Positions 17,238-27,195 are shown, counted from the first letter of the stretch. The stretch is DNA of 60,229 nucleotides from an uncultured Acetatifactor sp. (GCA_910585615.1 CAJUFO010000019.1:1-60229); one strand, 5' to 3'. Numbers and translations: made by a program. The notes: generated from the letters alone by a model not told the origin.

Positions 17238-18964
17238 TTAAGACATTGCAAAGACGTTTTGCATTATCAAGACAGGGGGCTGTCGATTTGATAAAGGGCT
17301 GTATTGCTTGTGTCGCACAGGATATATCCTTTATGCTTCCCGTCGGACTGCTCTATTACTTTGTCATTGATACCATGAACGGGGGCATAAATGGAAGCCG
17401 CGCCCTCTTCTACGCGGTTGGTGCTCTGGTTTGCTTATGCTTTATTTTTATTGTGACATGGTTTCAGTATAACGCCACTTACTTAGCGACTTATGTGGAA
17501 AGCGGTGTAAGGCGTATATCCTTAGCAGAACAGCTCCGTAAAATCCCATTGTCCTTTTTTGGCAAGAAAGACCTTGCTGATTTGACAAATTCGATTATGG
17601 GCGATTGTGCTACTCTTGAACAGGCATTTTCCCATTATGTACCCGCACTGGCAGGCTCCCTTATTTCCACAACATTGATTGCAGTTTGCCTTTTTGCCTA
17701 CGACTGGCGAATGGCTCTTGCGGCGGTTTGGGTTTTGCCGATTGCATTTACAATCACATTCTTTTCAGCCCGCATACAGGAATATTTTAACCGCAAATCC
17801 GTAGCGGCAAATGTCGCGCTTGAAAGCGGCGTACAGGAGTGTATCGAAAGTTTGCAGGACTTAAAGGCGAACAATGCGGAAGAAAACTATTTAAGAGGGC
17901 TTGACAAAAAAATTGACTATGTGGAAAAGCGGCACATTATAACAGAACTTGGAACAGCACTTTTTGTTGTTTCTTCAACGTTGGTATTAAAGTTTGGGAT
18001 TGCTACGGTTGCGCTTGTAGGTTCTGCGCTGCTTATTCGTGGGGAAATTGATATTCCGCTGTTCTTTATGTTTTTGCTTGTGGCTTCAAGGCTATATGCC
18101 CCGCTTGAGGGTGCATTGCAAAATCTTGCTGCGGTAATCTCCACCAAAACGAACATAAACCGCATGAATGAAATTCTTGACCAGCCTATTCAGACAGGAA
18201 CAGACAGAGTAACAAATAAAGGTTACGATATTGTGTTCGACCATGTGGGATTTGCTTATAATAGCGGGGAAACCGTATTGAAAGACGTGTCCTTTACGGC
18301 AAAACAGGGAGAAGTTACCGCCTTAGTCGGACCGTCCGGCGGCGGTAAAACTACGGTATCACGTCTTGCCGCGCGGTTCTGGGATATAAGCAAGGGGAAA
18401 ATCACTGTCGGCGGTATGGATATATCGAAAATAGAGCCGGAAACCTTGCTGTCGCTGTACTCTATCGTATTTCAAGATGTGACGCTGTTTAACAACACAA
18501 TTATGGAGAATATCAGAATAGGCAGAAAGGACGCGACCGACGAAGAAGTGATTGCAGCGGCAAGACTGGCAAATTGTGAAGAATTTGCGACAAAGCTCCC
18601 GGACGGGTATCACAGTATGATTGGTGAAAATGGCTGCGAACTGTCCGGCGGGGAAAGGCAGAGAATTTCAATCGCCCGCGCTTTCCTCAAAAATTCCCCT
18701 ATCATCTTACTTGATGAAGCAACGGCAAGCCTTGATGTGGAAAACGAAACATTGATACAGGCTGCTTTGTCAAGGCTGATAAAGGATAAGACCGTACTTG
18801 TTATCGCCCACCGTATGCGTACCGTAAGCGGCGCGGATAAAGTGGTTGTGCTTTCAGACGGTTCTGTTGCGGAACAGGGAACGCCGGAAAAACTGATGAA
18901 CACAGGCAGGATTTACCCGCATATGGTAAAACTGCAAATGATTAGCAGGGATTGGGGTATTTAA
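17234..18964 (+). CDS. ABC exporter half-transporter (permease-ATPase), subunit 2
   Basis: This 576-residue partner of the preceding half-transporter has an N-terminal six-helix membrane domain with DWRMALAAVWVLPIAFTITF, then a full ATPase: Walker A GPSGGGKTT, signature LSGGERQR, Walker B IILLDEATASLD and H-loop IAHRMRT. The ATP sites look competent. It starts inside the stop codon of subunit 1 (4-bp overlap) and ends one base before the KTR-protein start, so the TetR-ABC-ABC-KTR set is one compact cassette. A small-molecule or metallophore-type transport role is possible; the regulator type favours drug or toxic-compound efflux. Confidence 0.92.
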   Translation: MIKTLQRRFALSRQGAVDLIKGCIACVAQDISFMLPVGLLYYFVIDTMNGGINGSRALFYAVGALVCLCFIFIVTWFQYNATYLATYVESGVRRISLAEQLRKIPLSFFGKKDLADLTNSIMGDCATLEQAFSHYVPALAGSLISTTLIAVCLFAYDWRMALAAVWVLPIAFTITFFSARIQEYFNRKSVAANVALESGVQECIESLQDLKANNAEENYLRGLDKKIDYVEKRHIITELGTALFVVSSTLVLKFGIATVALVGSALLIRGEIDIPLFFMFLLVASRLYAPLEGALQNLAAVISTKTNINRMNEILDQPIQTGTDRVTNKGYDIVFDHVGFAYNSGETVLKDVSFTAKQGEVTALVGPSGGGKTTVSRLAARFWDISKGKITVGGMDISKIEPETLLSLYSIVFQDVTLFNNTIMENIRIGRKDATDEEVIAAARLANCEEFATKLPDGYHSMIGENGCELSGGERQRISIARAFLKNSPIILLDEATASLDVENETLIQAALSRLIKDKTVLVIAHRMRTVSGADKVVVLSDGSVAEQGTPEKLMNTGRIYPHMVKLQMISRDWGI

Positions 18965-18965
18965 C

Positions 18966-19151
18966 ATGAATACCGAATGGATAATATGCCCCATATGCCA
19001 AAGCAAAACAAGGTTAAAAATGCGGAGTGATACCGAACTGAAAAACTTTCCCCTATATTGCCCGAAATGCAAGCACGAAACCATTATTAACGTACAACAA
19101 ATGAATATATCAGTTATCAAAGAGCCAGACGCACAGACGCAGAGCCGATAA
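18966..19151 (+). CDS. Cysteine-rich KTR-domain small protein
   Basis: This 61-residue protein has two zinc-ribbon knuckles, CPICQ (residues 8-12) and CPKC, flanking the KTRLKMRSDTELKNFPLYC core that names the KTR family (PF14205). The family is frequent on Firmicute mobile elements, often next to ABC or resistance genes; its function is unknown. The ATG begins one base after the ABC stop, so it is translationally linked to the exporter. Its last codons form the left arm of the terminator that ends the cassette. Confidence 0.85.
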   Translation: MNTEWIICPICQSKTRLKMRSDTELKNFPLYCPKCKHETIINVQQMNISVIKEPDAQTQSR

Positions 19152-19190
19152 CACGCAGATTAAAAATGCGGTTATCGGCTCTTTCTTTTT
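19141..19190 (+). terminator. Strong Rho-independent terminator of the TetR-ABC cassette
   Basis: AGAGCCGATAAC pairs with GTTATCGGCTCT, extended by inner CGCA/TGCG, and is followed by TTTCTTTTT. The stem begins inside the last codons of the KTR gene. Confidence 0.9.
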
Positions 19191-19254
19191 GGTAACACTC
19201 ATAAGCCGCCGTTTCTTCAAAACGGACAGCGGAGGACTTTTAGAAACTATGACT

Positions 19255-19296
19255 AATAATGCGGCGGTATCAGGAGGTACCGTCGTGTTATTTTTA
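19255..19296 (+). terminator. Attenuator-like hairpin in the gap before the sigma gene
   Basis: AATAA and CGGCGGTA pair with TACCGTCG and TTATT around a TCAGGAGG loop, followed by a T-rich run. The loop carries a Shine-Dalgarno-like AGGAGG. Nothing else in 19191-19494 has convincing coding character; a 67-codon open frame there lacks recognisable features. Confidence 0.4.
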
Positions 19297-19494
19297 TATC
19301 CGCAAAATCAGACAAACTATTTTCTGTCAAAAAAACGCAGTGTTCGTTTAGGGGATATACTACCCATGAATATGAACTGTCAAATCATTTAGTATGTCTT
19401 GATAACTCGTATTACTCAAATGCTTATGCCGCTTTATGCTGCATGGACGTTTGTTGTAATAGCCCCCTACTGGGAAGAAAGGGGGTGAGAGAGA

Positions 19495-19972
19495 ATGAGA
19501 TATTCTGAACAGTTCATGGAACATATCGAATATACTTTCCATGCGTTCTGCAAGGTTGTCCTGCGCCATGAAGCAATTAACGCATGGCGGGATTTGAAGC
19601 GGAAAGAAGCAAGAGAAATATCCCAAATTGAAACCTATTTCAATTTACTATCTGATGTCAGAACGATATTTTGAATCGTCTGCTATGGACAGCTACTTTG
19701 AAAAACAGGATAAGCCGACTGTATTTATTGTATTGGGAAAGGAAGTTATCGTTGATGATGAACGGTTGGCAACGGCATTATCAAAATTGCCGGAGTTAAG
19801 GCGGGAAGTTTTGTTGCTTTATTACTTCGTTGGCTATCGTGATGAAGCCATCGGCAGACAGTACGGGCGTTGCAGAAGTACGATAAACCACAGAAGAAAT
19901 GTTGCGCTGAAACAGTTGCGGAAAGAATGGGAGAGATTGGAACATGAGGAACAAAAAGCTGATACCTTTTGA
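19495..19972 (+). pseudogene. Sigma-70-like (region 4) factor of a Tn916-type element, frameshifted
   Basis: The first frame (from the ATG at 19495, with GGGGGTGAGAGAGA upstream) encodes MRYSEQFMEHIEYTFHAFCK, then AINAWRDLKRKEAREIS, the conserved N-terminus of the conjugative-transposon sigma-like proteins, and stops at 19674. The second frame continues the family with YYLMSERYFESSAMDSYFEK, a sigma region 4 in LSKLPELRREVLLLYYFVGY, then RDEAIGRQYGRCRSTINHRR, to a stop at 19972. The change of frame falls near 19605-19650. An intact relative would be about 150 residues. Its position directly before the HTH_16 gene matches the Tn916 orf7/orf8 pair. Unless frameshifting is programmed, the factor is inactive. 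Confidence 0.75.
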
Positions 19973-20147
19973 AGTAATCGAAAAAGCCGTTGCCGGAGAG
20001 CCGGAAGCGGTAGACGCAGTATTGCAGCACTACACCGCACACATCAAATACCTGCCTATGTATAAGGGGCATATCAATGACGACACACAGGACAGATTAA
20101 AGGCAAAACTGGTTGAAGCCATATTGAAATTCCGCTTCGACCGATAG
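19944..20147 (+). CDS. HTH_16-domain conjugative-transposon protein (Tn916 Orf8-like)
   Basis: This 67-residue protein, LIPFEVIEKAVAGEPEAVDA then VLQHYTAHIKYLPM and ending KLVEAILKFRFDR, matches the HTH_16 family (PF12645) that accompanies the sigma-like gene in Tn916/Tn1549 relatives. It overlaps the 3' end of the sigma frame by 29 bp, the usual arrangement. In intact elements excisionase and integrase follow; neither is found here, only two long inverted repeats, so this marks the remaining right side of the element. Confidence 0.8.
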   Translation: MRNKKLIPFEVIEKAVAGEPEAVDAVLQHYTAHIKYLPMYKGHINDDTQDRLKAKLVEAILKFRFDR

Positions 20148-20162
20148 GAAGTAGCAAAGACA

Positions 20163-20214
20163 GGAAAAGCTGTCAAGGGTAAACTTCGCGCTACGCGCCC
20201 TTGACAGCTTTTCC
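20163..20214. repeat. 17-bp perfect inverted repeat after the HTH_16 gene
   Basis: GGAAAAGCTGTCAAGGG (20163-20179) and CCCTTGACAGCTTTTCC (20198-20214) form a perfect 17-bp stem. The loop holds a second small palindrome, CGCGCTACGCG. It begins 16 bp after the HTH_16 stop and would make a very stable RNA or cruciform. It may be the element's terminator or a site for excision or integration proteins. Confidence 0.8.
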
Positions 20215-20566
20215 CGCCTTTGCTTGTGGGTAGTCAAGAGGGCGAAATCAGCAGACTGCTTTCGCCCTCAATCTATTATGGGGATTGTTACGCAGTAGGG
20301 GTTATTTTGTCCTTGATTTATGTGGCTTTGCGGGTATTGAAGTGGCGGGGTAAGGGTTTTATATGTCTGCTCTCAAAAACGGTGTTCTATTGCGTAACAG
20401 AAAAGCAGAGAACCGACCACTAATGAAAGTGATATATTCTCTGCTTTTGCTTGCACCCTGTTTGTCAGCGTTGATGATAAGTTGTTGTAAATACTTCCTT
20501 ATCAACGTAAAATCAACATTTTTATGGGTTTTTTCGTCCCTGCTGTCAATTTTCCAGGACTTTTAT
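20215..20566. other. Gene-poor junction between element remnant and chromosome
   Basis: This stretch contains another inverted repeat, GAGGGCGAAA (20238-20247) with TTTCGCCCTC (20260-20269), and a GCAGAGAA/TTCTCTGC pair around 20405-20450. Short open frames occur but show no recognisable protein signature. No integrase, excisionase or clear attachment site can be read. Confidence 0.5.
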
Positions 20567-20604
20567 AATTTAGTTCTTGCTAAATTAAATTAGTATGTTA
20601 TAAT
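20567..20604 (+). promoter_or_regulatory. Promoter and ArsR-type operator
   Basis: TTGCTA (20577-20582), 16 bases, TATAAT (20599-20604). The inverted repeat AATTTAG-N6-CTAAATT (20567-20586) overlaps the -35 box, the expected position for repression by the ArsR-family protein encoded just downstream. Confidence 0.7.
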
Positions 20605-20642
20605 ACGTGATTATAGAAAAATAAGATCGGAGGGGATCGACC

Positions 20643-21002
20643 ATGGATGACAAAATCCTGAAAGCCCTGGGCGAGCCCAGGCGGTTCCGGCTCCTGCAGC
20701 TCATGTCCAGCCGGGGCTACTGCGTCCGTGCCCTGGCCATGCGCAGCGGCCTGTCGGAATCCGCGGTGTCCCAGCACCTGAAGGTCCTGCGGGAGGCGGG
20801 GCTGGTGCTGGGGGTCAAGAGGGGCTATTACACCCACTACCGCCTCGACAAGGAGGCCCTGGGCGCAGTCATCGCTGGGCTGGAGCAGCTACGGGACACG
20901 GAGCGCAGGCCCTGTGGCGGCACGTTTATCGGCTGCCCGGAATCGGAATACCTGAAATGCAAGTCCTACGTACCACCGGAAAAAAGAGGAAAGGAAACCT
21001 GA
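20643..21002 (+). CDS. ArsR-family winged-helix repressor
   Basis: This 119-residue protein has the winged helix KALGEPRRFRLLQLMSSR followed by MRSGLSESAVSQHLKVLREA and LGVKRGYYTHYRLD, an ArsR/SmtB domain. The C-terminal tail adds CGGTFIGC and YLKC cysteines that could form a metal or thiol sensor, although no canonical ELCVCDL metal box is present. AGATCGGAGGGGATCGACC precedes the ATG. It lies directly upstream of, and nearly abuts, an ABC exporter gene, so it probably represses its own exporter. GC-rich codon use returns here, marking the end of the AT-rich imported block. Confidence 0.9.
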   Translation: MDDKILKALGEPRRFRLLQLMSSRGYCVRALAMRSGLSESAVSQHLKVLREAGLVLGVKRGYYTHYRLDKEALGAVIAGLEQLRDTERRPCGGTFIGCPESEYLKCKSYVPPEKRGKET

Positions 21003-21007
21003 AAGAC

Positions 21008-22741
<1,734 letters not shown>

Positions 22742-22755
22742 TTCTCCGGCATGAC

Positions 22756-22830
22756 AGAACAGCCGCATCGCAGGAGCGCCTCCCTATGGGGCCAGGCGGT
22801 CTCCTGCTTATGCGGCTGTTCTGCCCTTTT
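22756..22830 (+). terminator. Terminator after the ArsR-ABC operon
   Basis: AGAACAGCCGCAT (22756-22768) pairs perfectly with ATGCGGCTGTTCT (22810-22822), reinforced by inner GCAGGAG/CTCCTGC, and is followed by GCCCTTTTC. It ends one base before the convergent gene's stop, so it may serve both strands. Confidence 0.8.
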
Positions 22831-23187
22831 CTACAAGCTTACATCTGTACCTCGCTCTGGAGCCTGGCTTTCCGGCTTCACCAGTCCAGCGCATATCCTT
22901 TCATCCTCCCAGTCAGGATGGCTCTTGAGCAAGTCGTAGATCGGCGCGATGGCAGCCGTTTCCTCCTCCAGCATATCCGCGGTTTCTTCCAGGGAGATGT
23001 TTTTGGAGAGTTTCTTTCTGACCTGGCCTATCAGCTTTAGGTTCTTTCCTTCTTCCTTTCCCTCAGCCCTTTCATCTTCAAAGGCCCTGATGATGTTATA
23101 CTTGAATGCCATATCATCCTCCCCGTCTCCTGCCCAGCTTAGAATCTCCTCCACAACGGCCTCCTCTGCCCTTTTTGTCTTTTCCAT
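22831..23187 (-). CDS. Small helical protein resembling the C-terminal part of Rpn-type proteins
   Basis: The 118 residues MEKTKRAEEAVVEEILSWAG, then FKYNIIRAFEDERAEGKEEGK and LSKNISLEETADMLEEE, are strongly charged and helical. The EGKEEGK linker followed by a SLEETADML helix-turn is typical of the tail of Rpn/PD-(D/E)XK transposase-like proteins in Lachnospiraceae, but no nuclease core is present. The ATG at 23187 is chosen because AAAGGGGAC lies just upstream; the frame continues 15 codons further. It could be a stand-alone small protein or a relic of a larger gene. Function unknown. Confidence 0.6.
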   Translation of the reverse strand: MEKTKRAEEAVVEEILSWAGDGEDDMAFKYNIIRAFEDERAEGKEEGKNLKLIGQVRKKLSKNISLEETADMLEEETAAIAPIYDLLKSHPDWEDERICAGLVKPESQAPERGTDVSL

Positions 23188-23559
23188 TCTGTCCCCTTTC
23201 CTTTCGAAGATGAGATTCGCAGGAAAGGTCATGCAATCCGCCCTTCCTGCTTTCGGTTATGGAGTTCATGTTCCGTTGGATACAGGCTCCCGCCCAGCAA
23301 GAAGTTCGATACAACAGGCCGCCTTTCGCGGGGCTGTTGTCAGGTATTACAGAAAAGGCCTGTCCGGCCTTTTGAGATGTAAGATTTGAATTCTTTGCCT
23401 GTAATCAGCTTACCATAGACGGGCATGAATTACAAGAAAAAAGCGTGGAAATTTGAGTCAGGATATGGTACAATCGTCAACGGGCAGCTGTAGAGAGGGC
23501 GACCAATCCGAAGCTTGCCCCTGTGCATGTATGTATATGAAAGAAGGAGCATGAGACGC
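23188..23559. other. Divergent intergenic region with hairpins and a weak promoter
   Basis: It contains an ACAACAG/CTGTTGT hairpin (23311-23340), an AAAAGGCC/GGCCTTTT hairpin (23353-23373) and, for the lipoprotein gene, TGGAAA (23446-23451), 17 bases, TACAAT (23469-23474). No gene is seen. Confidence 0.45.
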
Positions 23560-24891
23560 ATGAGAAAAAAAGGCGTGTTATTGTCAACACTCATCCTTGG
23601 GCTGGCGCTTACAGCCTGCGGGGATATCAGGAATCTCAATGATTTAAAGGAAGCCATAGGGCTTACATCCGATAGTTCCGGAGGAGATGCCGCTCAGGAG
23701 GAGTCCACGGACGCGGAAAGCCTCCCAGCTTCCCAGGAATATGTCTCCTCGGACGGATCCTATCAGGTAATCATGCTCGAGGGTTTTACGCAGACGGAGG
23801 CTCCCGTCCTGGCGGGATCCGATGTGATGATGTTGGAGAACGATTCTGACCGGAAGGGGTTCGGCGCTTTCTGCGTGAAGACCCCTAAGTCCAATGTCTC
23901 CGGAAATCCCGGCAGCATGGAAAGCCTGGAGGATTATGCGGACTATATCGCGAATCTGCTGATGAAGGGTTCCGGCATAACGGCGGATTGGACGGATGCG
24001 GACGCTCCCGCCGCCGAAGGCGCACTGGGCTGCCTTGCCAGGGAAAGCGTGGTCAAGCATGGAACCACCAGGGGGCAGGCCTACGGCTATTATCTGGAGA
24101 CGGAGAACAGCTATTATTCCGTATTTGTAATAGGAAATGATGACGATGTGGAGGATGCGAAGCAGGTCATCGCTCTGGAGATTCTGGACGAGACCTCCGC
24201 GCAGGGCGGCACCAAGGATTTCCTTAACGGCATGACGGCGGTTCTGGACGCCGCGAACGGGGCCAGCCTCCGGGAGACCTACCATGCGCTGGAAGAGGGC
24301 GGGGCGGACGAAAGCACCCTTGAATCCCTGGCATCCCAGGCTCAGGAGAGCCTGTCCTCCAGTTGGGGCATAGAAAACACTGCCGCCCTGATGGAAACGG
24401 CGGATAGCCTGATAAACGGAATGCATAACCCGGATGCCCTAAAGCTCCTGGAGGAATACGGAGGCCTGGGCGAGACGGACCGGGATGCCTTTGACGCGAA
24501 GCTGACCGGGCAGAACCTGGATCAGGGGACATACATCAGCCTTCTGGCGGCTTATGACGCATGGGCCGCTTATGGAGAGAGCGCCATCGCTGCCTGGGAC
24601 TTAAGCCGGGTAGGAACCATCATGGGCTTCGGCTATGCGTCCGGCTACTGCACCTATGAGGAGGCGCTGGACAAGACCCTGGAGGCGGCGTTGAAGGCGA
24701 AAGAGCTCTTTGGCTCCTGGGAGGACTTTAACCAGAGCTATCTCTACGGCTATTCCTATTGGGCGGAGGAGTCCCTGACAGATCCGGAGAGCAGCGCCGG
24801 GGAACGCGCGGAGCTGGTGCGCGACATGGAATCCCAGGTGAACGGCCCTTTTGCTCTTGGGTGGGATATCGAGCTTACGAAAGAGTGGTAA
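23560..24891 (+). CDS. Lipoprotein with C-terminal DUF1266 domain
   Basis: This 443-residue lipoprotein has a signal peptide with lipobox LTAC (Cys20) and is therefore anchored outside the membrane. An acidic linker (about 30-60) is followed by a PsbP/DUF-like sandwich (about 65-215) and then a helical C-terminal domain with AAYDAWAAYGESAIAAWDLSR, GFGYASGYCTYEEAL and SYLYGYSYWAEESL, the pattern of DUF1266 (YbeU/YbeR type). DUF1266 has no known activity, and exporting it as a lipoprotein is unusual. The ATG at 23560 has AAGGAG 10 bases upstream; an ATG 9 bases earlier is too close to that site. It is followed 16 bp later by ybaK, apparently in one transcript. Confidence 0.75.
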   Translation: MRKKGVLLSTLILGLALTACGDIRNLNDLKEAIGLTSDSSGGDAAQEESTDAESLPASQEYVSSDGSYQVIMLEGFTQTEAPVLAGSDVMMLENDSDRKGFGAFCVKTPKSNVSGNPGSMESLEDYADYIANLLMKGSGITADWTDADAPAAEGALGCLARESVVKHGTTRGQAYGYYLETENSYYSVFVIGNDDDVEDAKQVIALEILDETSAQGGTKDFLNGMTAVLDAANGASLRETYHALEEGGADESTLESLASQAQESLSSSWGIENTAALMETADSLINGMHNPDALKLLEEYGGLGETDRDAFDAKLTGQNLDQGTYISLLAAYDAWAAYGESAIAAWDLSRVGTIMGFGYASGYCTYEEALDKTLEAALKAKELFGSWEDFNQSYLYGYSYWAEESLTDPESSAGERAELVRDMESQVNGPFALGWDIELTKEW

Positions 24892-24907
24892 GGGAGGGGC
24901 GGTCATC

Positions 24908-25408
24908 ATGGCAAAGACAAAGGAAATCAAGACGAATGCCATGCGCATACTGGAATCCATGAAGATTCCCTATGCGCACCTGACCTATGAGTGCGATGAG
25001 TTCACCGACGGCCTGCAGATTGCGGACATGCTCTCCCTGCCCTATGAGAAGGTGTACAAGACTCTGGTGACGTCAGGAAGCAGGGGTGAAAAGCAACCAA
25101 GAGATTACTACGTGTTCGTGATACCCGTGGCGCAGGAGCTGGACTTAAAGGCCGCCGCCAGGAGCGTAGGCGTAAAGAGCGTGGAGATGATCCATGTGAA
25201 GGACATCAACAAAATCACCGGCTACATCCGCGGCGGCTGCACCGCAGTGGGCATGAAGAAGCAGTACGTGACCCGCATCGACAGCTCCGCCCAGGCTATG
25301 GAGAAAATCATCGTCAGCGGCGGGCGCATCGGCTCCCAGCTGGAGCTGGATCCGCAGGATCTGGCCCGGGCGACAGGAGCGGAATTCGCGGATATCATCC
25401 GGCATTGA
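24908..25408 (+). CDS. ybaK: Cys-tRNA(Pro)/Cys-tRNA(Cys) deacylase YbaK/EbsC
   Basis: This 166-residue protein of the YbaK/ProX editing family hydrolyses Cys mis-attached to tRNA-Pro. Matching segments are MRILESMKIPYAHLTYE, YKTLVTSG, YVFVIPVAQELDLKAAA, GYIRGGCTAVGMKKQY and the final IIVSGGRIGSQLELDPQDL. The ATG at 24908 follows GGGAGGGG; the frame reaches back into the lipoprotein gene but has no site there. It acts in the cytoplasm and is probably cotranscribed with the lipoprotein without an obvious functional link. Confidence 0.92.
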   Translation: MAKTKEIKTNAMRILESMKIPYAHLTYECDEFTDGLQIADMLSLPYEKVYKTLVTSGSRGEKQPRDYYVFVIPVAQELDLKAAARSVGVKSVEMIHVKDINKITGYIRGGCTAVGMKKQYVTRIDSSAQAMEKIIVSGGRIGSQLELDPQDLARATGAEFADIIRH

Positions 25409-25566
25409 GGGCGGTCCTTACTGCCCCCGGCAGACAGCCAGAGCCCACAGGCCTTTGTAAATACTGGATTTCCGAACATGTATGGCAGGCGAAAACCTAC
25501 CAAAAAGAAAAGCCCCAGGCAGGACATTGCGCTCTACAACACATCCGACATCGAGACAGGCTTGTC

Positions 25567-25599
25567 ATCCTGCCGCTGAGCCGTTGAATGCGGCAGGAT
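25567..25599. repeat. 10-bp inverted repeat in the gap after ybaK
   Basis: ATCCTGCCGC and GCGGCAGGAT pair around a 13-base loop, 160 bp after ybaK. No T run follows on either strand, so a terminator role is only possible. The remainder of 25409-25624 holds no gene I can support. Confidence 0.4.
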
Positions 25600-25624
25600 A
25601 CTCATTGCATGTCAGCCAATTCCC

Positions 25625-25842
25625 TCAGCCAATCAGAACCTTCTTCCCCGCAAAGGCAAATCCATACCTGCGGATTTTATCCTCGGGGATTCCCTTTGCC
25701 AGGAGGCCTGCGGCATACTGCTTCTCCTCAATCTGCCGCAGGGCCGCCTGTACCGTGTCCTCCAGGGTCTTCTCGCCCTTTTTCCCCGGATTGTGCACCT
25801 TGAATTCCAGGATAAAAGCGTTGTCCTCCCGGTTCAGCGGCT
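25625..25842 (-). pseudogene. C-terminal fragment of an AAA/PD-(D/E)XK nuclease gene
   Basis: The minus frame reads PLNREDNAFILEFKVHNPGK, then EDTVQAALRQIEEKQYAAGLL and IRRYGFAFAGKKVLIG before a stop. This is the last 72 residues of the large AAA-ATPase_like/PDDEXK_9 family (PF09820 with PF08011), including the Glu-x-Lys half of the nuclease site (EFK). Upstream the homology stops abruptly: the expected GluProLeu codon is TAG. A close copy of the same segment occurs at 46501-46716. It is debris of a multicopy gene family. Confidence 0.8.
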
Positions 25843-25896
25843 ACTCGCAAAACTGGCAAGAGCAAAATCCGAAAGCAGAATCCATAGCTTCCGCCC

Positions 25897-27195
25897 TCAG
25901 AGGAACATAGCCATATACAGCGGCAGCGTAATTTTTGCATCGCTGACCCCCACGTTCCCCGCCACCAGCTTATAGGCATAGGGCGGCGCAAATTCCTCCA
26001 TGAAATGGTTCAGCGACACCGTGGCCCCACGCTTGGACTTTACCTCTATGGGAATCACCGCGCCGTCCCGCACCAGGAGGAATTCGATTTCCTGGGTATT
26101 TTTATCGTTTTTGAAATAATTCAGTCCAAGGCCCCTCTTCGTCAGCATGTCAAAGACAAGATTCTCGTAGATGCCGCCCTTGGCCGGGCCTGTGAGCGTG
26201 TCCTTCAACAGAGCGGCCTGGGTGTCATAGCCGTAGAGAGAGGCGAGCAGGCCGATGTCCGTCACATAGGCCTTGAACTGATCCGGTTTTTCGTAGGCCA
26301 CAAGGGGGAACTGCGGCGTGGATACATTGACGCACAGCTTGATCATTCCGGCATCCACCAGCCAGTTCAGGCAGTTTTCATATCGGCGGGCGTTCCCCTC
26401 CTTGCCGACTATCTTGTATTGGAATTTCGTATATTCCTTGGCAAGCTGCCGGGGTATGGACAGATAGCACTCGCCGATCTTCTGTCTGCTGGCCGCAGTG
26501 GCATAATGCTTGATGTCCTCTCTGTAGCTCTCCATGATTTTCTTCTGTGTAGCGTGGACTTCCTGGTAATTGTTCGTCTTCAGAAGGGTATTGACCACCT
26601 CCGGCATCCCTCCCACCACCAGGTATTCCCGGAGCAGCGTCATGAAATGCTCATGGATTCCGGCATCCACCTTCTCCTTCCTCTCAAAGAAGCCTCGCAG
26701 CGCCTGGATGGCCGAAGGAGTCCGGCCCACGGCCCAAAGATATTCCTCGAAATCCAGGGAGTACATTTCCATGGACCGCTCATAGCCCACGGGAATCGAG
26801 GCCATCTCCTTATAGCAGAGTCCCAGCATAGAGCCGGAGGCGATGACATCATACCGGTCATCGATAGCCAGGAATTTCAGCGCTGTCCTGGCATTGGGAC
26901 AGTCCTGAATCTCGTCCAGGAAAATCAGGGTCTCTTTTTCCAGGAACCGGACATTCCTGACATACAGCGATATCTTCTTGTAGATTTCCTCCGCCTCCAG
27001 AGAGCCTTCAAATATCCTTTTGTGCTCCGGATTCCGGTAGAAATTCAGATACACATAGCTTTCATACTCTCTCCTCCCGAACTCCTCGATGATGAAAGTC
27101 TTCCCAATCTGCCTGGCCCCCTGCACCAGGAGGCACTCCCGGCTTTTCCTGTTTTTCCAGTCCAGGAGCTTGTCGTAAATCTTCCGTTTCAGCAT
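25897..27195 (-). CDS. AAA_14 / DUF4143 ATP-binding protein
   Basis: This 432-residue protein has a P-loop QGARQIGKT in the first 35 residues, Walker B TLIFLDEIQDCPNA and the YLVVGGMPEVV motif, followed by a DUF4143 domain with KAYVTDIGLLASLYG, GGIYENLVFDMLTKRG and the nuclease-like EIEFLLVRDGAVIPIEVKSKRG (D/E...ExK). The family is widespread and multicopy in gut anaerobes; its role (DNA repair, defence or selfish) is unsettled. The ATG at 27195 has AGG about 11 bases before it; a GTG three codons upstream is possible. Upstream lie three direct repeats with a 33-bp period that may control it. It appears intact. Confidence 0.88.
   Translation of the reverse strand: MLKRKIYDKLLDWKNRKSRECLLVQGARQIGKTFIIEEFGRREYESYVYLNFYRNPEHKRIFEGSLEAEEIYKKISLYVRNVRFLEKETLIFLDEIQDCPNARTALKFLAIDDRYDVIASGSMLGLCYKEMASIPVGYERSMEMYSLDFEEYLWAVGRTPSAIQALRGFFERKEKVDAGIHEHFMTLLREYLVVGGMPEVVNTLLKTNNYQEVHATQKKIMESYREDIKHYATAASRQKIGECYLSIPRQLAKEYTKFQYKIVGKEGNARRYENCLNWLVDAGMIKLCVNVSTPQFPLVAYEKPDQFKAYVTDIGLLASLYGYDTQAALLKDTLTGPAKGGIYENLVFDMLTKRGLGLNYFKNDKNTQEIEFLLVRDGAVIPIEVKSKRGATVSLNHFMEEFAPPYAYKLVAGNVGVSDAKITLPLYMAMFL

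Noticed and set aside
19189..19392. 67-codon frame between the KTR gene and the sigma factor
   Set aside because: It starts inside the terminator of the preceding gene and has no motif; the start is not ATG-supported.
20220..20593. Two short plus-strand frames before the ArsR gene
   Set aside because: They overlap inverted repeats, lack ribosome binding sites and resemble no family.
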